Shown here: positions 43,839 to 52,727 of the stretch, in pieces
How the letters are laid out: the number at the start of each line of letters is the position of its first letter
How positions within the stretch are numbered: the stretch's first letter is position 1
Source of the DNA: Anaerolineae bacterium
GTDB taxonomy: Bacteria; Chloroflexota; Anaerolineae; Promineifilales; Promineifilaceae
Assembly: GCA_023954475.1 (NCBI GenBank)
Contig: JAMLHW010000002.1
Span: 434,001 to 498,000, forward strand
Direction: 5' to 3'
DNA length: 64,000 bases
Notes under the pieces: generated by a model
Told to the model about the DNA's origin: nothing
Seen by the model: the letters and a program-made list of their open reading frames with translations, nothing else
Database searches by the model: none
Program-made: the position numbers and the translations under genes

Positions 43839-46487
43839 ATGAACCAACAAATCGACAAGTACGAGGAACTGCGCCATGAGCTGGCAACCCTCCCGTTCAT
43901 CAACGATGCTCAGACAGAACGCTGGGTCAATTTGCAGCGCGTCATCGACGGCAGCCGCGATTATTTAATTCGCGCTGTACCCGAATCGCGCATCAATATC
44001 GACACAGCGCAAAAGATTCTGGAACAACGCACTTACACGCTCGTCTTCTTTGGCGGCACCGGCGTCGGCAAGAGCACACTGATCAACGCACTTCTCGGCC
44101 GAAACCTGCTACCGACCGGTGCTGTCACCGCTGTGACCGGTACCATCGTCTACATCGAACAAGCAGACGAAGATGAAGCCGAATCGTTGACGCTGGAATA
44201 CTGGAATCGCGGCGAATTTGCGCAACGCGTCCGTCGGCTGTGCCAACTGGCTGATATTGACGGCTTCGACATCACCAACGAAGGTGAACGCAACATTGCC
44301 CGCGACGCCATCAATGCCGCCATCACCAATGGCCGCGAACTCGCTAAAACAGAGCGCGACGAATATCTCGAAATCTTGCTCGACTGCATCGCAACCTATG
44401 AAAATCACCGCGAGTTGATGAAAGCCGACACGCCACCACCGATGGATTTCCGTCTCGATGACGAAAGCGCCCTGCTCCATTTGCGCGAGGACGGCTACAA
44501 AGGCAGCGACCAACGCCAGATTCGGCTGGTGCGCTCGGCTACATTCCGCATCCATCCGCCGGCCGACAAACCCAATTTGCTGATGAACGGCTTTTTGCGC
44601 ATCGTCGATGTGCCCGGTCTGGGCGCAGGCATGCGATTGCATGAAGAAATCACGCTCGAAGAGATGAAGAAAGAAGACGCGATGATCGTGCTCGTCACCG
44701 ACGCCGGTCGTCAACGTGTCGATGAAATGAAATCGCTCTCGGCTGTCAACTGGATCAAGGAAAACCGCCTTTACGGATTGCGCGGCAGCGACCTGGACGA
44801 CGCTGCGGCCAAGATTTTCGTCGCCGTCAACGGTGCCAATATTCGCCAGGCATTTGACCGTCTCAACAGTGGCTTGCCGGAAGCAGAGCGTGAGATCAAG
44901 GAAGTGACGCGCCATATCGCCCCTAACTATTGGGAAGCATATGCCGACCGCGGTGACAACCGACCCTACTTCATGATCATGGCGCCGTCAGCACTCTACG
45001 TGCAGGATCCGGAAAACGCCCCGCATGAATTTGCCAGCGAGACTGAACGCATCATGAAAGCGTTCAAAGATCAACTCGGCCCAATCAGCAATGATCCGCT
45101 TGATCCACAAACGGCCGAAAAACTGCTCGAACTGAGCGAAGTTCCGCTGCTGCGCGAACGCCTGATCGACTTCATCCGCAACGAACGCGTTAAAACTCAA
45201 CTGCGCGAAGCGTCGACCCGTGTCCGCACCGCGCTGGAAACGCTGCGTTTGTACTACGAAAAACAATTAGCCGGACGCGGCATCTATCCGCCGTTTGAGA
45301 TCAGTTGGGAATCATTGCAGGAGCGTCGTTATGAAGCCGTTCTCGTGCGTCAGCAAAAAGAATTGCCACGCTCTTATCACGCAGCACTGGTCGAACTGAG
45401 CCAGCGCTACAATGACGACCGCCGCTTCCGCACACTGCTCAATCCTTCTCTGAATGGCATCCGCGAGATGGTGGAAGGCACCGTAGAGCGCGAGATTGAA
45501 ACCCTGCTCGACAGCTATGGCACGGAGCATTGGGATGACCGCGACGTGACCTACGACAACCTGATCTGGGGTACGAGCGGCATCGAGTTACCAATTAAAC
45601 GCATCTTGTTCCAGGTTGAACTGGTGATGCAGGAAGCGGTTTCGCAATATATGCCTGCCCTGGCCGAAGCGATTGCCAACGAAATGGAGCGCACACTACA
45701 GGCGCATGAAATCAAGTCGCGCCTGCAACGCGCCGAGTATGAGCAAGCCTACACGTATTCACTGCCCAATGATCAGGGTGAAGTGTATGCACTGGATGGC
45801 GCTTATGACGCATTGACGGCTCGTGTGCGCAACAATTTCCGCCAGGTTTGCCGCCAGGCTGTAATGTATGAATTGGTTCGCCCGGAGCGTTCGGTGCACT
45901 TCAAGCTGGCTGAAGGCGAACGCGAACTGGCAATGGCAACCAATGAGCGCCTGCTCGATGTCGCGCTGGAAGGTGTCGATGCTGTGCGGCAAGATATGCC
46001 GATGGTGTCGAGTAATAATGTGGGTGGTTCGGCCGAATCTGATCCGGCCATCGAGGAAGACGAGTTTGCTATCCGCATTCTCGATGAACCGACCGGTGCC
46101 GGGTCCGACAGCGGCTTTGAAATCAGTCTACTCGACGGTGAAACCGATGACATGGGTGGCTACGATGACCTCGAAGCCAGCTATGCTGACAAACTGGACG
46201 ACATCCAGACCAAGACCAATCGCATTTTCTCGACCATCATCGACGATCTGTTCAGCGATGACGAATTGCTGCCGCGTTTACGTCGTCTCTTCTGGCTGGA
46301 AGCAACTCGCGCTGAGCGTGACTTCAACAATCACATTGTCAAGCCGATGTTGCGTCAGCATGACCGCCGTCTGCAGCGCGAAGAGTTGCGCGTGGCCATG
46401 GAACCTGATCTGGAGTCGATCTCCGATCTGGAACATCTGATGCGCACCTGGGAAGGATTGCACGAACTGGAAGCGCAAGTTTACTAG
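43839..46487 (+). CDS. Dynamin-like GTPase heading the ubiquitin-like cluster
   Basis: 882 residues. P-loop GGTGVGKST at 72-80, switch threonines in TAVTGT (97-102), and G3 DVPGLG at 257-262; the base-recognition motif is divergent, with VNGAN near 330-334 as candidate. About 150 residues are inserted between switch I and G3. The rest (430-720 and 780-882) is long alpha-helix, as in dynamin stalks, broken by an acidic, probably disordered segment at about 715-785. No membrane helix is obvious. Bacterial dynamin-like proteins shape or repair membranes or resist phage; which applies here is unknown. The ATG at 43839 has GAGGA at good distance. Confidence 0.82.
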   Translation: MNQQIDKYEELRHELATLPFINDAQTERWVNLQRVIDGSRDYLIRAVPESRINIDTAQKILEQRTYTLVFFGGTGVGKSTLINALLGRNLLPTGAVTAVTGTIVYIEQADEDEAESLTLEYWNRGEFAQRVRRLCQLADIDGFDITNEGERNIARDAINAAITNGRELAKTERDEYLEILLDCIATYENHRELMKADTPPPMDFRLDDESALLHLREDGYKGSDQRQIRLVRSATFRIHPPADKPNLLMNGFLRIVDVPGLGAGMRLHEEITLEEMKKEDAMIVLVTDAGRQRVDEMKSLSAVNWIKENRLYGLRGSDLDDAAAKIFVAVNGANIRQAFDRLNSGLPEAEREIKEVTRHIAPNYWEAYADRGDNRPYFMIMAPSALYVQDPENAPHEFASETERIMKAFKDQLGPISNDPLDPQTAEKLLELSEVPLLRERLIDFIRNERVKTQLREASTRVRTALETLRLYYEKQLAGRGIYPPFEISWESLQERRYEAVLVRQQKELPRSYHAALVELSQRYNDDRRFRTLLNPSLNGIREMVEGTVEREIETLLDSYGTEHWDDRDVTYDNLIWGTSGIELPIKRILFQVELVMQEAVSQYMPALAEAIANEMERTLQAHEIKSRLQRAEYEQAYTYSLPNDQGEVYALDGAYDALTARVRNNFRQVCRQAVMYELVRPERSVHFKLAEGERELAMATNERLLDVALEGVDAVRQDMPMVSSNNVGGSAESDPAIEEDEFAIRILDEPTGAGSDSGFEISLLDGETDDMGGYDDLEASYADKLDDIQTKTNRIFSTIIDDLFSDDELLPRLRRLFWLEATRAERDFNNHIVKPMLRQHDRRLQREELRVAMEPDLESISDLEHLMRTWEGLHELEAQVY

Positions 46488-46492
46488 AATCT

Positions 46493-46524
46493 AAAAGCTG
46501 TTGGCTGTCAGCTAACAGCTTTTT
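46493..46524 (+). terminator. Terminator-like hairpin between first and second cluster genes
   Basis: AAAAGCTGTT (46493-46502) pairs with AACAGCTTTT (46514-46523) and a T-run follows. It lies 21 bases before the next start codon, so it may attenuate transcription or stabilise a processed end instead of ending the operon. Confidence 0.55.
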
Positions 46525-46544
46525 GTCGGAAAAGGAGTCACGCT

Positions 46545-47732
46545 ATGGAAGATGCAGCAGACAGATTACTGCGCTCCATCAAAGACGAACAATTGACCGC
46601 GTTTGCGAAACAGTTGGCGGCGTTTATCGCGCAGGAAGCAGGCAATATGGCGCTGAGCGAATCGCGTGCTAAAGCGTTGTTGTTGACAACTGAGTCACTG
46701 GACACGCCGACGCTGAATGATTTCGGCCGAATTGTCTCCAATCCCGCCTACGTCCGTGTCGCGCTGTATGACTTGCTCGACAGTTCTGAACTGGTCGCCG
46801 GTAGCCGCATTAGCGCGATACTTCCGTCAACCGGCTCGGACGCTGCCGTGGATTGGCTGTCACTGATCATCGGCGCCTACGCCCTGAAAGCAGATTATCC
46901 GCTGGACAATCTCGATCCAACCTCCCCCCCCAGCCAGTTCAGCCCGGCGGGGCAAGTCATCAGCCAAACAGCCAGTTTCGTGCGCCGTCAAGTACAGCGC
47001 AGCGCTACTGATCGCGACAAGTTGGCAAGGAAGTTGGCATATTCGGCCGATATGGCACAATCTCTGGACGACATGGCAGTGGCCCCTGAATCAGTTGCGC
47101 CCGTTCCGCCCCATTTCCGCACGCCGATTCCAGTACGCTATCCGGAAGTAAGCAGCCAGACTATCATCATCGACGAAAGCGACGCAGCACGCCGGATACC
47201 GGGCTCTGTCGAACGCGGTGAACCGATCCGCATCACGGAAGATGACCTTGAGCCCCCACAAAGCGCCGTTACCATCATCACCGGCGAATCGCGTCCGGTG
47301 CCAACTGCGCCGCCGTCATCTAACCGTTCGCTTTCTGATGTGCGCATCCCTGACTCGGTGTCAAACGCCGCACGAACAGCGACCCAGGCTGCCAGTGAAA
47401 TGGCATCATCTGTGCGCAAAACCATTTCGGCCGAACCGCTAAAAATGACCAAACTGCGCGTTGTCGTGCAGCGCTACCCTGATGGCCCCGGCATTCCCGG
47501 CGTACAAGTCAAGGTGCAAACAAAAGGCGTGAAAAAATTTGTGGCCGCGACGACCAATGCAGACGGCGTTTTTCTCTGTTCATTGCCCGTGCGGGCGCGC
47601 GCCGGCATGACGTACTATGTCGATGTCATCTGGCCGAATGAACTGGGTGGCAAACGCGAGCGCAAAACGATTACTCTCAACGCCGACCGAGAGCAATTCA
47701 CGTTGCCTTATTACCATTCCGTACTTATTTGA
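46545..47732 (+). CDS. Cluster protein with helical N-terminus and C-terminal beta-sandwich domain
   Basis: 395 residues, no family recognised for the N-terminal 185 residues, which are helical. Residues 190-305 are Pro/Ser/Thr-rich and probably disordered. The last 85 residues (KLRVVVQRYPDGPGIPGVQVK, TNADGVFLCSLP) resemble carboxypeptidase-regulatory-like or Big-type beta-sandwich domains, normally found outside cells, although no signal peptide exists here. AAGGAG precedes the ATG. It is fixed between the GTPase and the E1 gene, so it may be an adaptor or substrate of the pathway; this is inference. Confidence 0.7.
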   Translation: MEDAADRLLRSIKDEQLTAFAKQLAAFIAQEAGNMALSESRAKALLLTTESLDTPTLNDFGRIVSNPAYVRVALYDLLDSSELVAGSRISAILPSTGSDAAVDWLSLIIGAYALKADYPLDNLDPTSPPSQFSPAGQVISQTASFVRRQVQRSATDRDKLARKLAYSADMAQSLDDMAVAPESVAPVPPHFRTPIPVRYPEVSSQTIIIDESDAARRIPGSVERGEPIRITEDDLEPPQSAVTIITGESRPVPTAPPSSNRSLSDVRIPDSVSNAARTATQAASEMASSVRKTISAEPLKMTKLRVVVQRYPDGPGIPGVQVKVQTKGVKKFVAATTNADGVFLCSLPVRARAGMTYYVDVIWPNELGGKRERKTITLNADREQFTLPYYHSVLI

Positions 47733-47767
47733 TCACTGACCACTAATCACTGTCCACTGAACACTGA
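47733..47767. repeat. Five degenerate 7-bp tandem repeats filling the spacer before the E1 gene
   Basis: Units are TCACTGA, CCACTAA, TCACTGT, CCACTGA, ACACTGA. The array starts on the base after the upstream stop codon and ends five bases before the ATG at 47773, so there is no Shine-Dalgarno sequence. A matching array in the same sense relative to the gene lies before the Lgt-like gene (56737-56778). Confidence 0.8.
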
Positions 47768-47772
47768 CAACC

Positions 47773-48948
47773 ATGACAGAAGAATTACTCGTAATCACTG
47801 ATCCCGATACTGACCGTTACCACACGTTTAGTTACATAAGCTGGTGGAAACAGGATATCGTTCGCAATGCGACCGCGCTTGTGATCGGCGCCGGCGCGCT
47901 CGGCAACGAAGTGTTGAAAAACCTGGCATTGATGGGAATCGGCCGAATCATTATCGCCGATTTCGACACCATCGAAGACAGCAACCTGAGCCGTTCCGTC
48001 CTCTTCCGCGAAAAAGATCGTGGACGCCGCAAAGTCGACGTCGCCGCGGAAGCCGTCAAGGCACTCAACCCCGACGTTGAAGTAATGACCTGGCACGGCG
48101 ACATCAATTTCGAACTGGGTCTCGGCGTCTTTCGCCACGTCGACGTCATTATCGGCTGCCTCGACAATCGCGAAGCACGATTAAGCATCGACCGCTTCAG
48201 CCAATCCGTCAATCGCCCGTGGGTCGATGGCGCCATTCAGGAACTGATGGGCATCGTCCGCGTTTTCTGGCCCGGACGCGGTGCCAACTACGAAAGCACC
48301 CTGACAGACCATGACTTTCAAATGATCGGTCTGCGCTACTCTTGTCCCCTGCTGGCAAGGGAAAACGTCCTGCAAGGCAAAGTGCCGACCACACCGACCA
48401 GCGGCTCGATTGTTGCCGCTTTTCAAACGCAGGAAGCGCTCAAAATTATTCACGGCATGGAAGTCGAACCCGGCGTGGGCATGATGATCAATGGTCTGAC
48501 AAACGACATTTACAAAACTGAGTATCCGGTCGTCGCTGATCGGTTACACGCGCCACTCGAGCCAATTGTGCCACTTGCCAATAATTGCAGCGATACGACG
48601 ACGCTTGCCGATCTGCTGACGATTGCACGCGGCATGATCGGGCCGGAAGCAGCGCTGGAATTTTCCGGCGAAATCGTAATCAGCATGACCGATCCGGAGA
48701 GCGGTGACGAACAATTCTATTTCAAGCGCATGGCTCGCTTGACCGAGCGCGAATATCTGTCACCGACATCCGGCCTGCGTCGTGATATGCACCTGACACA
48801 TCGTGTAACCGGTGAGGAAGATTTTCTGAATCGCACGCTGGCCGAGTTCGATCAGCCGCCACTGGCGATTATCCGCGCACGCAACGGTAAGGAACGCATT
48901 TACCTTGAACTGACCGGCGACAAAGACAGATTTTTCCAGTTTGTATAG
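47773..48948 (+). CDS. E1-like/ThiF-family adenylating enzyme
   Basis: 391 residues. Rossmann loop GAGALGNE at 39-46, IADFDTIEDSNLSRSVLFRE with the Mg-binding Asp and Arg/Asn (62-80), Lys 87, and GCLDNREARLSID at 128-140, all as in ThiF/MoeB/E1 proteins. Cys 191 (RYSCPL) precedes the crossover segment TTPTSGSIVAAFQTQEALKII and is the best candidate for the thioester cysteine. The CxxC zinc pairs of MoeB/ThiF are absent. The C-terminal 130 residues form a separate domain. It should adenylate the C-terminal Gly of the Ubl encoded next and hand it to the E2. Confidence 0.9.
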   Translation: MTEELLVITDPDTDRYHTFSYISWWKQDIVRNATALVIGAGALGNEVLKNLALMGIGRIIIADFDTIEDSNLSRSVLFREKDRGRRKVDVAAEAVKALNPDVEVMTWHGDINFELGLGVFRHVDVIIGCLDNREARLSIDRFSQSVNRPWVDGAIQELMGIVRVFWPGRGANYESTLTDHDFQMIGLRYSCPLLARENVLQGKVPTTPTSGSIVAAFQTQEALKIIHGMEVEPGVGMMINGLTNDIYKTEYPVVADRLHAPLEPIVPLANNCSDTTTLADLLTIARGMIGPEAALEFSGEIVISMTDPESGDEQFYFKRMARLTEREYLSPTSGLRRDMHLTHRVTGEEDFLNRTLAEFDQPPLAIIRARNGKERIYLELTGDKDRFFQFV

Positions 48949-49121
48949 GTAGCTCAGACGGTTTTCCGATTGGACTATCGGTTTACCGACAACCAGTACA
49001 ACCACAGACCAACAACTTTGTAAGATAGCTGTTAGAGTAGCTCATTTGAGCAACTTTTAGGAATAAAGTGACGTAAAGTAAGCGTCAATTGCAATATGCA
49101 AGTAAGCAATGGAGAAAGACA

Positions 49122-49388
49122 ATGGCAAGTGTGAAAGTTATCATTTATGATCCAACCGGTTCCAAGAAAACCCCCGTCGAGCTACCGGGAGATGTGCCGA
49201 TGCGCCGTCTGATTCCCGCTCTGGTGACCAAGATGGGTTTGCCAACACAGCAAGGTGCCAATCCGATCACTTATCGTCTGGATCATCGTGATTCCGGCAA
49301 ACGTCTCTCAGAAGATGAGACGTTGAGCCAGGCTGGTGTGAAAGAAGATGATATCCTTAGCCTGTTCCCTGAAGTGACAGCGGGCTAG
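49122..49388 (+). CDS. Ubiquitin-like protein (YukD/EsaB-type), C-terminal Ala-Gly
   Basis: 88 residues. The beta-grasp pattern is clear: strand VKVIIYD, turn, PVELPGDVPMRRLIPALV helix, YRLDHRDSGKRLSEDETLSQAGV and final strand DDILSLFPEV. This is the YukD/EsaB version of the ubiquitin fold. The chain ends in Val-Thr-Ala-Gly, so a terminal glycine is exposed without processing, as required for E1 activation. The ATG at 49122 has GGAG ten bases upstream; an in-frame ATG at 49095 lacks one. E1 and E2 genes flank it directly. No type VII secretion genes are in the window. Confidence 0.88.
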   Translation: MASVKVIIYDPTGSKKTPVELPGDVPMRRLIPALVTKMGLPTQQGANPITYRLDHRDSGKRLSEDETLSQAGVKEDDILSLFPEVTAG

Positions 49389-49420
49389 CAGTTCAACAAC
49401 CAACGGCTAAACATGTTGAG

Positions 49421-49463
49421 GCTATGGAAACCAGGTTTCTTGGCGAAATTCGGTTTCTATAGC
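49421..49463 (+). promoter_or_regulatory. Long RNA stem in the leader of the E2 gene
   Basis: GCTATGGAAACC (49421-49432) pairs with GGTTTCTATAGC (49452-49463), eleven Watson-Crick pairs and one G-U, around a 19-base loop. The loop carries a second GGTTTC copy that could compete for pairing. There is no T-run, so it is not a normal terminator. Confidence 0.55.
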
Positions 49464-49545
49464 TGCCACAACCATGTTGTTGCCAGCAGTTCTCTAACTG
49501 CGAACTGGTCTGATAGTATCATTCTGTACCTATTTCGAGGTAACT

Positions 49546-50082
49546 ATGTCATTCGATATACGTGAAGCCCGATTGCGCAACGACTATGCTCGCGTGCGCG
49601 ATTTGGTCAATCGCAGTGACCTGATCTATATCATCGACAGCGACGGTGACCCACCGGAGCGGTATCGCATACGGTATACATGCCGTAGCGTTGAAAAATT
49701 GATGCCGAACGGGACACCGAAGATACGTGAAGTACACGATGTCGCCATTTACTTGCACGCTGAATATCCGTTAAAGCAGCCTCAACTAAAATGGTTGACA
49801 CCAATCTTCCACCCCAACATTCACATTACTGGTGCAGTGTGTATTGGCGCATGGTGGCCTGCCAAGACGCTTGACGAATTGCTGTTGACTTTGGGCGAAA
49901 TGATTCAATACAAGAATCTGGACCCGAAGGATCCGATGAATTCGAAGGCAGCGGCGTGGTCCATCCGCAACCGGCACCTTTTCCCAATCGACAATCGCGA
50001 TCTGAAAGGCCAATCACTACAAGACATGATCGTACTCGGTGAACCCGAAGCGGATGATCTGGGTATCAACATTCTGGGATAA
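49546..50082 (+). CDS. E2 ubiquitin-conjugating-enzyme homologue (UBC fold)
   Basis: 178 residues. FHPNIHITGAVCIGAWWPAKTL contains the E2 hallmark HPN (89-91) and the catalytic Cys 99, written here as FHPNIHITG then AVCIGAWW. The distance from the HPN Asn to the Cys is eight residues, as in eukaryotic E2s. The upstream strands (HDVAIYLHAEYPLKQPQLKWLTPI) and the downstream LDPKDPMNSKAAAW also follow the canonical fold. It should carry the Ubl as a thioester. The start has GAGGT upstream. Two bases separate its stop from the next start. Confidence 0.93.
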   Translation: MSFDIREARLRNDYARVRDLVNRSDLIYIIDSDGDPPERYRIRYTCRSVEKLMPNGTPKIREVHDVAIYLHAEYPLKQPQLKWLTPIFHPNIHITGAVCIGAWWPAKTLDELLLTLGEMIQYKNLDPKDPMNSKAAAWSIRNRHLFPIDNRDLKGQSLQDMIVLGEPEADDLGINILG

Positions 50083-50084
50083 CG

Positions 50085-50912
50085 ATGGAAAGCGAACACG
50101 ACTTCATGCAGGACATCGATAATCAGGGACTTGGAAGTTCAACGGTTTCGTTTACAGAGCCGCCAGCAAGTAATCATCGGCTACCGCAACATATGCCGCC
50201 GACGCGGGATGAATGTGTTTTGCACGGCAGTTTACCGCTCGACGAGCAGCCGCGTGTCGTCTATTCGCAACAAGCATTGCAGCAGATCGAGGCGCACTGC
50301 ACCAGCAATTTGCGTGTCGAAGTTGGCGGCGCCTTGCTCGGTGTAGCGTATCAGCACAATGATCTGTTGTTTGTGGAAGTGCAGGCAGCGATCCCGGCCG
50401 TTTCGGCCGATCATGGGCCGAGTCATTTTACATTCACGGCCGACGTTTGGGCGCAATTGCACCGGGACCGGGAAGCCTACCCTGAACTGGAGTTTGTGGG
50501 CTGGTTCCACACACATCCCGACCTGGGCGTGTTCTTTTCCTCTGATGACATCGTCGTACACAATGCGGCGTTCCGCCAACCATGGCATGTCGCCCTTGTC
50601 GTCGATCCTGTGCGCAATGAAGCGTGTACATTTGGCTGGAATAGGGGTGAAATCGAGCCGCTACTCGGCTTCTATGAGTTTTTGGCTGATGATCCAGACG
50701 AACTCGACATGCCGCGCAGCCAGATTTCGTGGCGCATTGTGACAGATAATGTATTTGGCGGTCATTATCCCGATGAATATGTGCAATACGCCGTTCGGCC
50801 GAATGAACTCAACCTACCACCAATCAGTCCCTGGATTGGCGCCATTCTCGGCGGACTGGGTTTGGCCGTCAGCATTGTGACGCTGATTCTCGTAATTATC
50901 AAACTATACTGA
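50085..50912 (+). CDS. JAMM/MPN+ metalloprotease with C-terminal membrane anchor
   Basis: 275 residues. All zinc-site residues of the JAMM motif are present: Glu 79 (EVGGALLG), His 142 and His 144 (HTHPDLGVFF), Ser 152 and Asp 155. Such enzymes cut isopeptide or peptide bonds after a ubiquitin-like C-terminus. The last 25 residues are a single hydrophobic helix (about 249-272) ending in Lys-Leu-Tyr, which gives a tail-anchored protein with the protease in the cytoplasm. The first 45 residues are probably disordered. Confidence 0.92.
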   Translation: MESEHDFMQDIDNQGLGSSTVSFTEPPASNHRLPQHMPPTRDECVLHGSLPLDEQPRVVYSQQALQQIEAHCTSNLRVEVGGALLGVAYQHNDLLFVEVQAAIPAVSADHGPSHFTFTADVWAQLHRDREAYPELEFVGWFHTHPDLGVFFSSDDIVVHNAAFRQPWHVALVVDPVRNEACTFGWNRGEIEPLLGFYEFLADDPDELDMPRSQISWRIVTDNVFGGHYPDEYVQYAVRPNELNLPPISPWIGAILGGLGLAVSIVTLILVIIKLY

Positions 50913-50962
50913 CAGTCGCCCACACTGCCGCAACTATTGCACCGCAGTGACATAATCAACTC

Positions 50963-52075
50963 ATGACAGTAGATTCAATTACGACGCCTGAGGCACCTTA
51001 TGTGGTTGCTCTCCGCTTGACACCTCCGGAGATGCAAGGTCGGCTAACCGTTACAATCACGCTTCAAACTGCCGACCAGGTTGGCAGCGGCGTCCATGCA
51101 AAACCGTTGCGTGATTGCACACTGGCCGAATTACAACAATACGCCGACGCGCTGGAACAGTCATTTTGGGAAGCGCACGAAAACAGCACGCTGCAAGCAC
51201 TTCTGGATGACGAATCAATTGCGGTCGATATTGTGCTTGACGACGGAGAACCACAAGACACAGCATTGACCGAAGCGTTGCTGCTGGCACGCGTGATTAT
51301 CAGCGAAGATGACGACAGTGACGACAGTGAGCAACCTACAGCCGAGATGGTTGAAGCGCAGCATGATCCGGTGACCGATGAGAGTGTGGCAGACGTAGCC
51401 ATTGAACCGGATAGCAATGAGGTATCATCGGCCGAAGAAAGTTCTACGCCAACAGTGCTGCCTGAGCCGATTGTAACGATTGTCGAATCGGCCGAAGCAG
51501 CACCATCTGAAACGGCAAAACCAGACAAGCCACAGACCAAAGCGTATTTCGGCCGAATAGCCGGTGGCGTACGCCCCAACGACATCGCACAAAACGACGC
51601 GGTAGACATCCTGCTCGAGGAAAAACCGCTGCGCGCGATGCAGACACACGCCGTTTCCAGTATGCGCCGCGAAGTTGCCGGTGTCATGTTTGGCCCGCAG
51701 CCGGAAAAGCAACCCAATGGCCGCTACGTTGTGCGCGTTATCGACTCCGTCATTGCCCAGCACACACGCATGAGCGGCGCCAGTGTGACCTACACACCTG
51801 AGAGCTGGCGCTACGTCAATGACCAACTGAACACCATGTATCCGGACGGTGATGTTGTCATAGTCGGTTGGTATCATACCCATCCCGGCTTCGGCATATT
51901 TTTATCCGGTATGGATTTATTCATTCACGAGAATTTTTTCACGCAATCCTGGCACATTGCCTATGTACTCGATCCAGTCGCACGACGCAGTGGCTTCTTC
52001 TGCTGGGATCGATCCCAAAAACGCGTCAAAGAGTACGATTTACCCTGGCCGGAGTGGGCCAAACATTCCTGGTAA
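50963..52075 (+). CDS. Second JAMM/MPN+ metalloprotease with N-terminal extension
   Basis: 370 residues. The C-terminal 170 carry the full JAMM set: Glu 237 (REVAGVMFG), His 305 and His 307 (HTHPGFGIFL), Ser 315 and Asp 318. The N-terminal 110 residues form a small alpha/beta domain of unknown type, joined by a very acidic linker (112-185) with repeated Ser-Ala-Glu from the TCGGCCGA palindrome. No membrane helix. Two different JAMM enzymes suggest separate jobs, for example release of conjugates at the membrane and in the cytoplasm. Confidence 0.91.
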   Translation: MTVDSITTPEAPYVVALRLTPPEMQGRLTVTITLQTADQVGSGVHAKPLRDCTLAELQQYADALEQSFWEAHENSTLQALLDDESIAVDIVLDDGEPQDTALTEALLLARVIISEDDDSDDSEQPTAEMVEAQHDPVTDESVADVAIEPDSNEVSSAEESSTPTVLPEPIVTIVESAEAAPSETAKPDKPQTKAYFGRIAGGVRPNDIAQNDAVDILLEEKPLRAMQTHAVSSMRREVAGVMFGPQPEKQPNGRYVVRVIDSVIAQHTRMSGASVTYTPESWRYVNDQLNTMYPDGDVVIVGWYHTHPGFGIFLSGMDLFIHENFFTQSWHIAYVLDPVARRSGFFCWDRSQKRVKEYDLPWPEWAKHSW

Positions 52076-52181
52076 CCGCCAGGCAACCAGGTGCCGACCA
52101 CCGCACTCATTGAGCACAACCCTAACCTTTAGCTCAAGGGCCTGTGCTTTCACTTTACGAAGCACCTGATTTTACGTTACA

Positions 52182-52715
52182 ATGCGTACCGACCAACTCA
52201 ACAATCAAACCACCGACCGGGCAAATCTCAACGGAGAAAACCCGAATCGTTCACGACTCGCAGAGTCCACGTCGGCAAGGCAGACGATGGCAGAACAAGA
52301 GAACGCTCTCATTCGGATAACAGCTGATGACATCAAAGAAGCGAATCAGCTCAGTTTGCATTGTCCGATCTGCGCCGGGCCAGTTGAAAACAACGTCGAC
52401 GAGCCTGAACTGCAACCGGTGCTGTGTGGTAAATGTGGCACGTTGTATCATCGCGCTTGCTGGGAAGGAAACGGTGGCACGTGTGCTGTCCTGGGATGTG
52501 ACCATACCGAAGCACGGCGCTACGGCATCAATCTCGGCCCGATTATGACAATCAAGCCTGATGAGGTTCCATCTGATGCCCAGGTAGACAGAATGCAGCG
52601 GCAGCAGCTGAAATCGGCCGAAAAAGCACCGGGTCGCGTTGCCCCTAAACGAGAACCATCACAAGGTTTCTGGGCTAGATTGTATCAACGGATTCTAGAA
52701 GCGTTCCGCAGCTAG
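52182..52715 (+). CDS. RING-like zinc-finger protein
   Basis: 177 residues from this ATG; an ATG at 52287 (142 residues) is an equally good start. The finger has Cys 61, 64, 82, 85, His 90, Cys 93, 101 and 106 with spacing CxxC-x17-CxxC-x4-H-x2-C-x7-C-x4-C, a two-zinc RING-type treble clef. The C-terminal 20 residues (FWARLYQRILEAFR) form an amphipathic helix that could touch membrane. In this context it is a candidate E3-like factor that recruits the E2. Confidence 0.85.
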   Translation: MRTDQLNNQTTDRANLNGENPNRSRLAESTSARQTMAEQENALIRITADDIKEANQLSLHCPICAGPVENNVDEPELQPVLCGKCGTLYHRACWEGNGGTCAVLGCDHTEARRYGINLGPIMTIKPDEVPSDAQVDRMQRQQLKSAEKAPGRVAPKREPSQGFWARLYQRILEAFRS

Positions 52716-52727
52716 TCGGACTCTCCA

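Noticed and set aside
47733-47767. CRISPR or minisatellite array
   Set aside because: Units are 7 bp without spacers and diverge from each other; far too short for CRISPR.
49122-49388. Type VII secretion component (YukD/EsaB)
   Set aside because: The fold fits, but no EccC-type ATPase, EccB or WXG100 gene is in the window, while E1, E2 and JAMM genes flank it directly.
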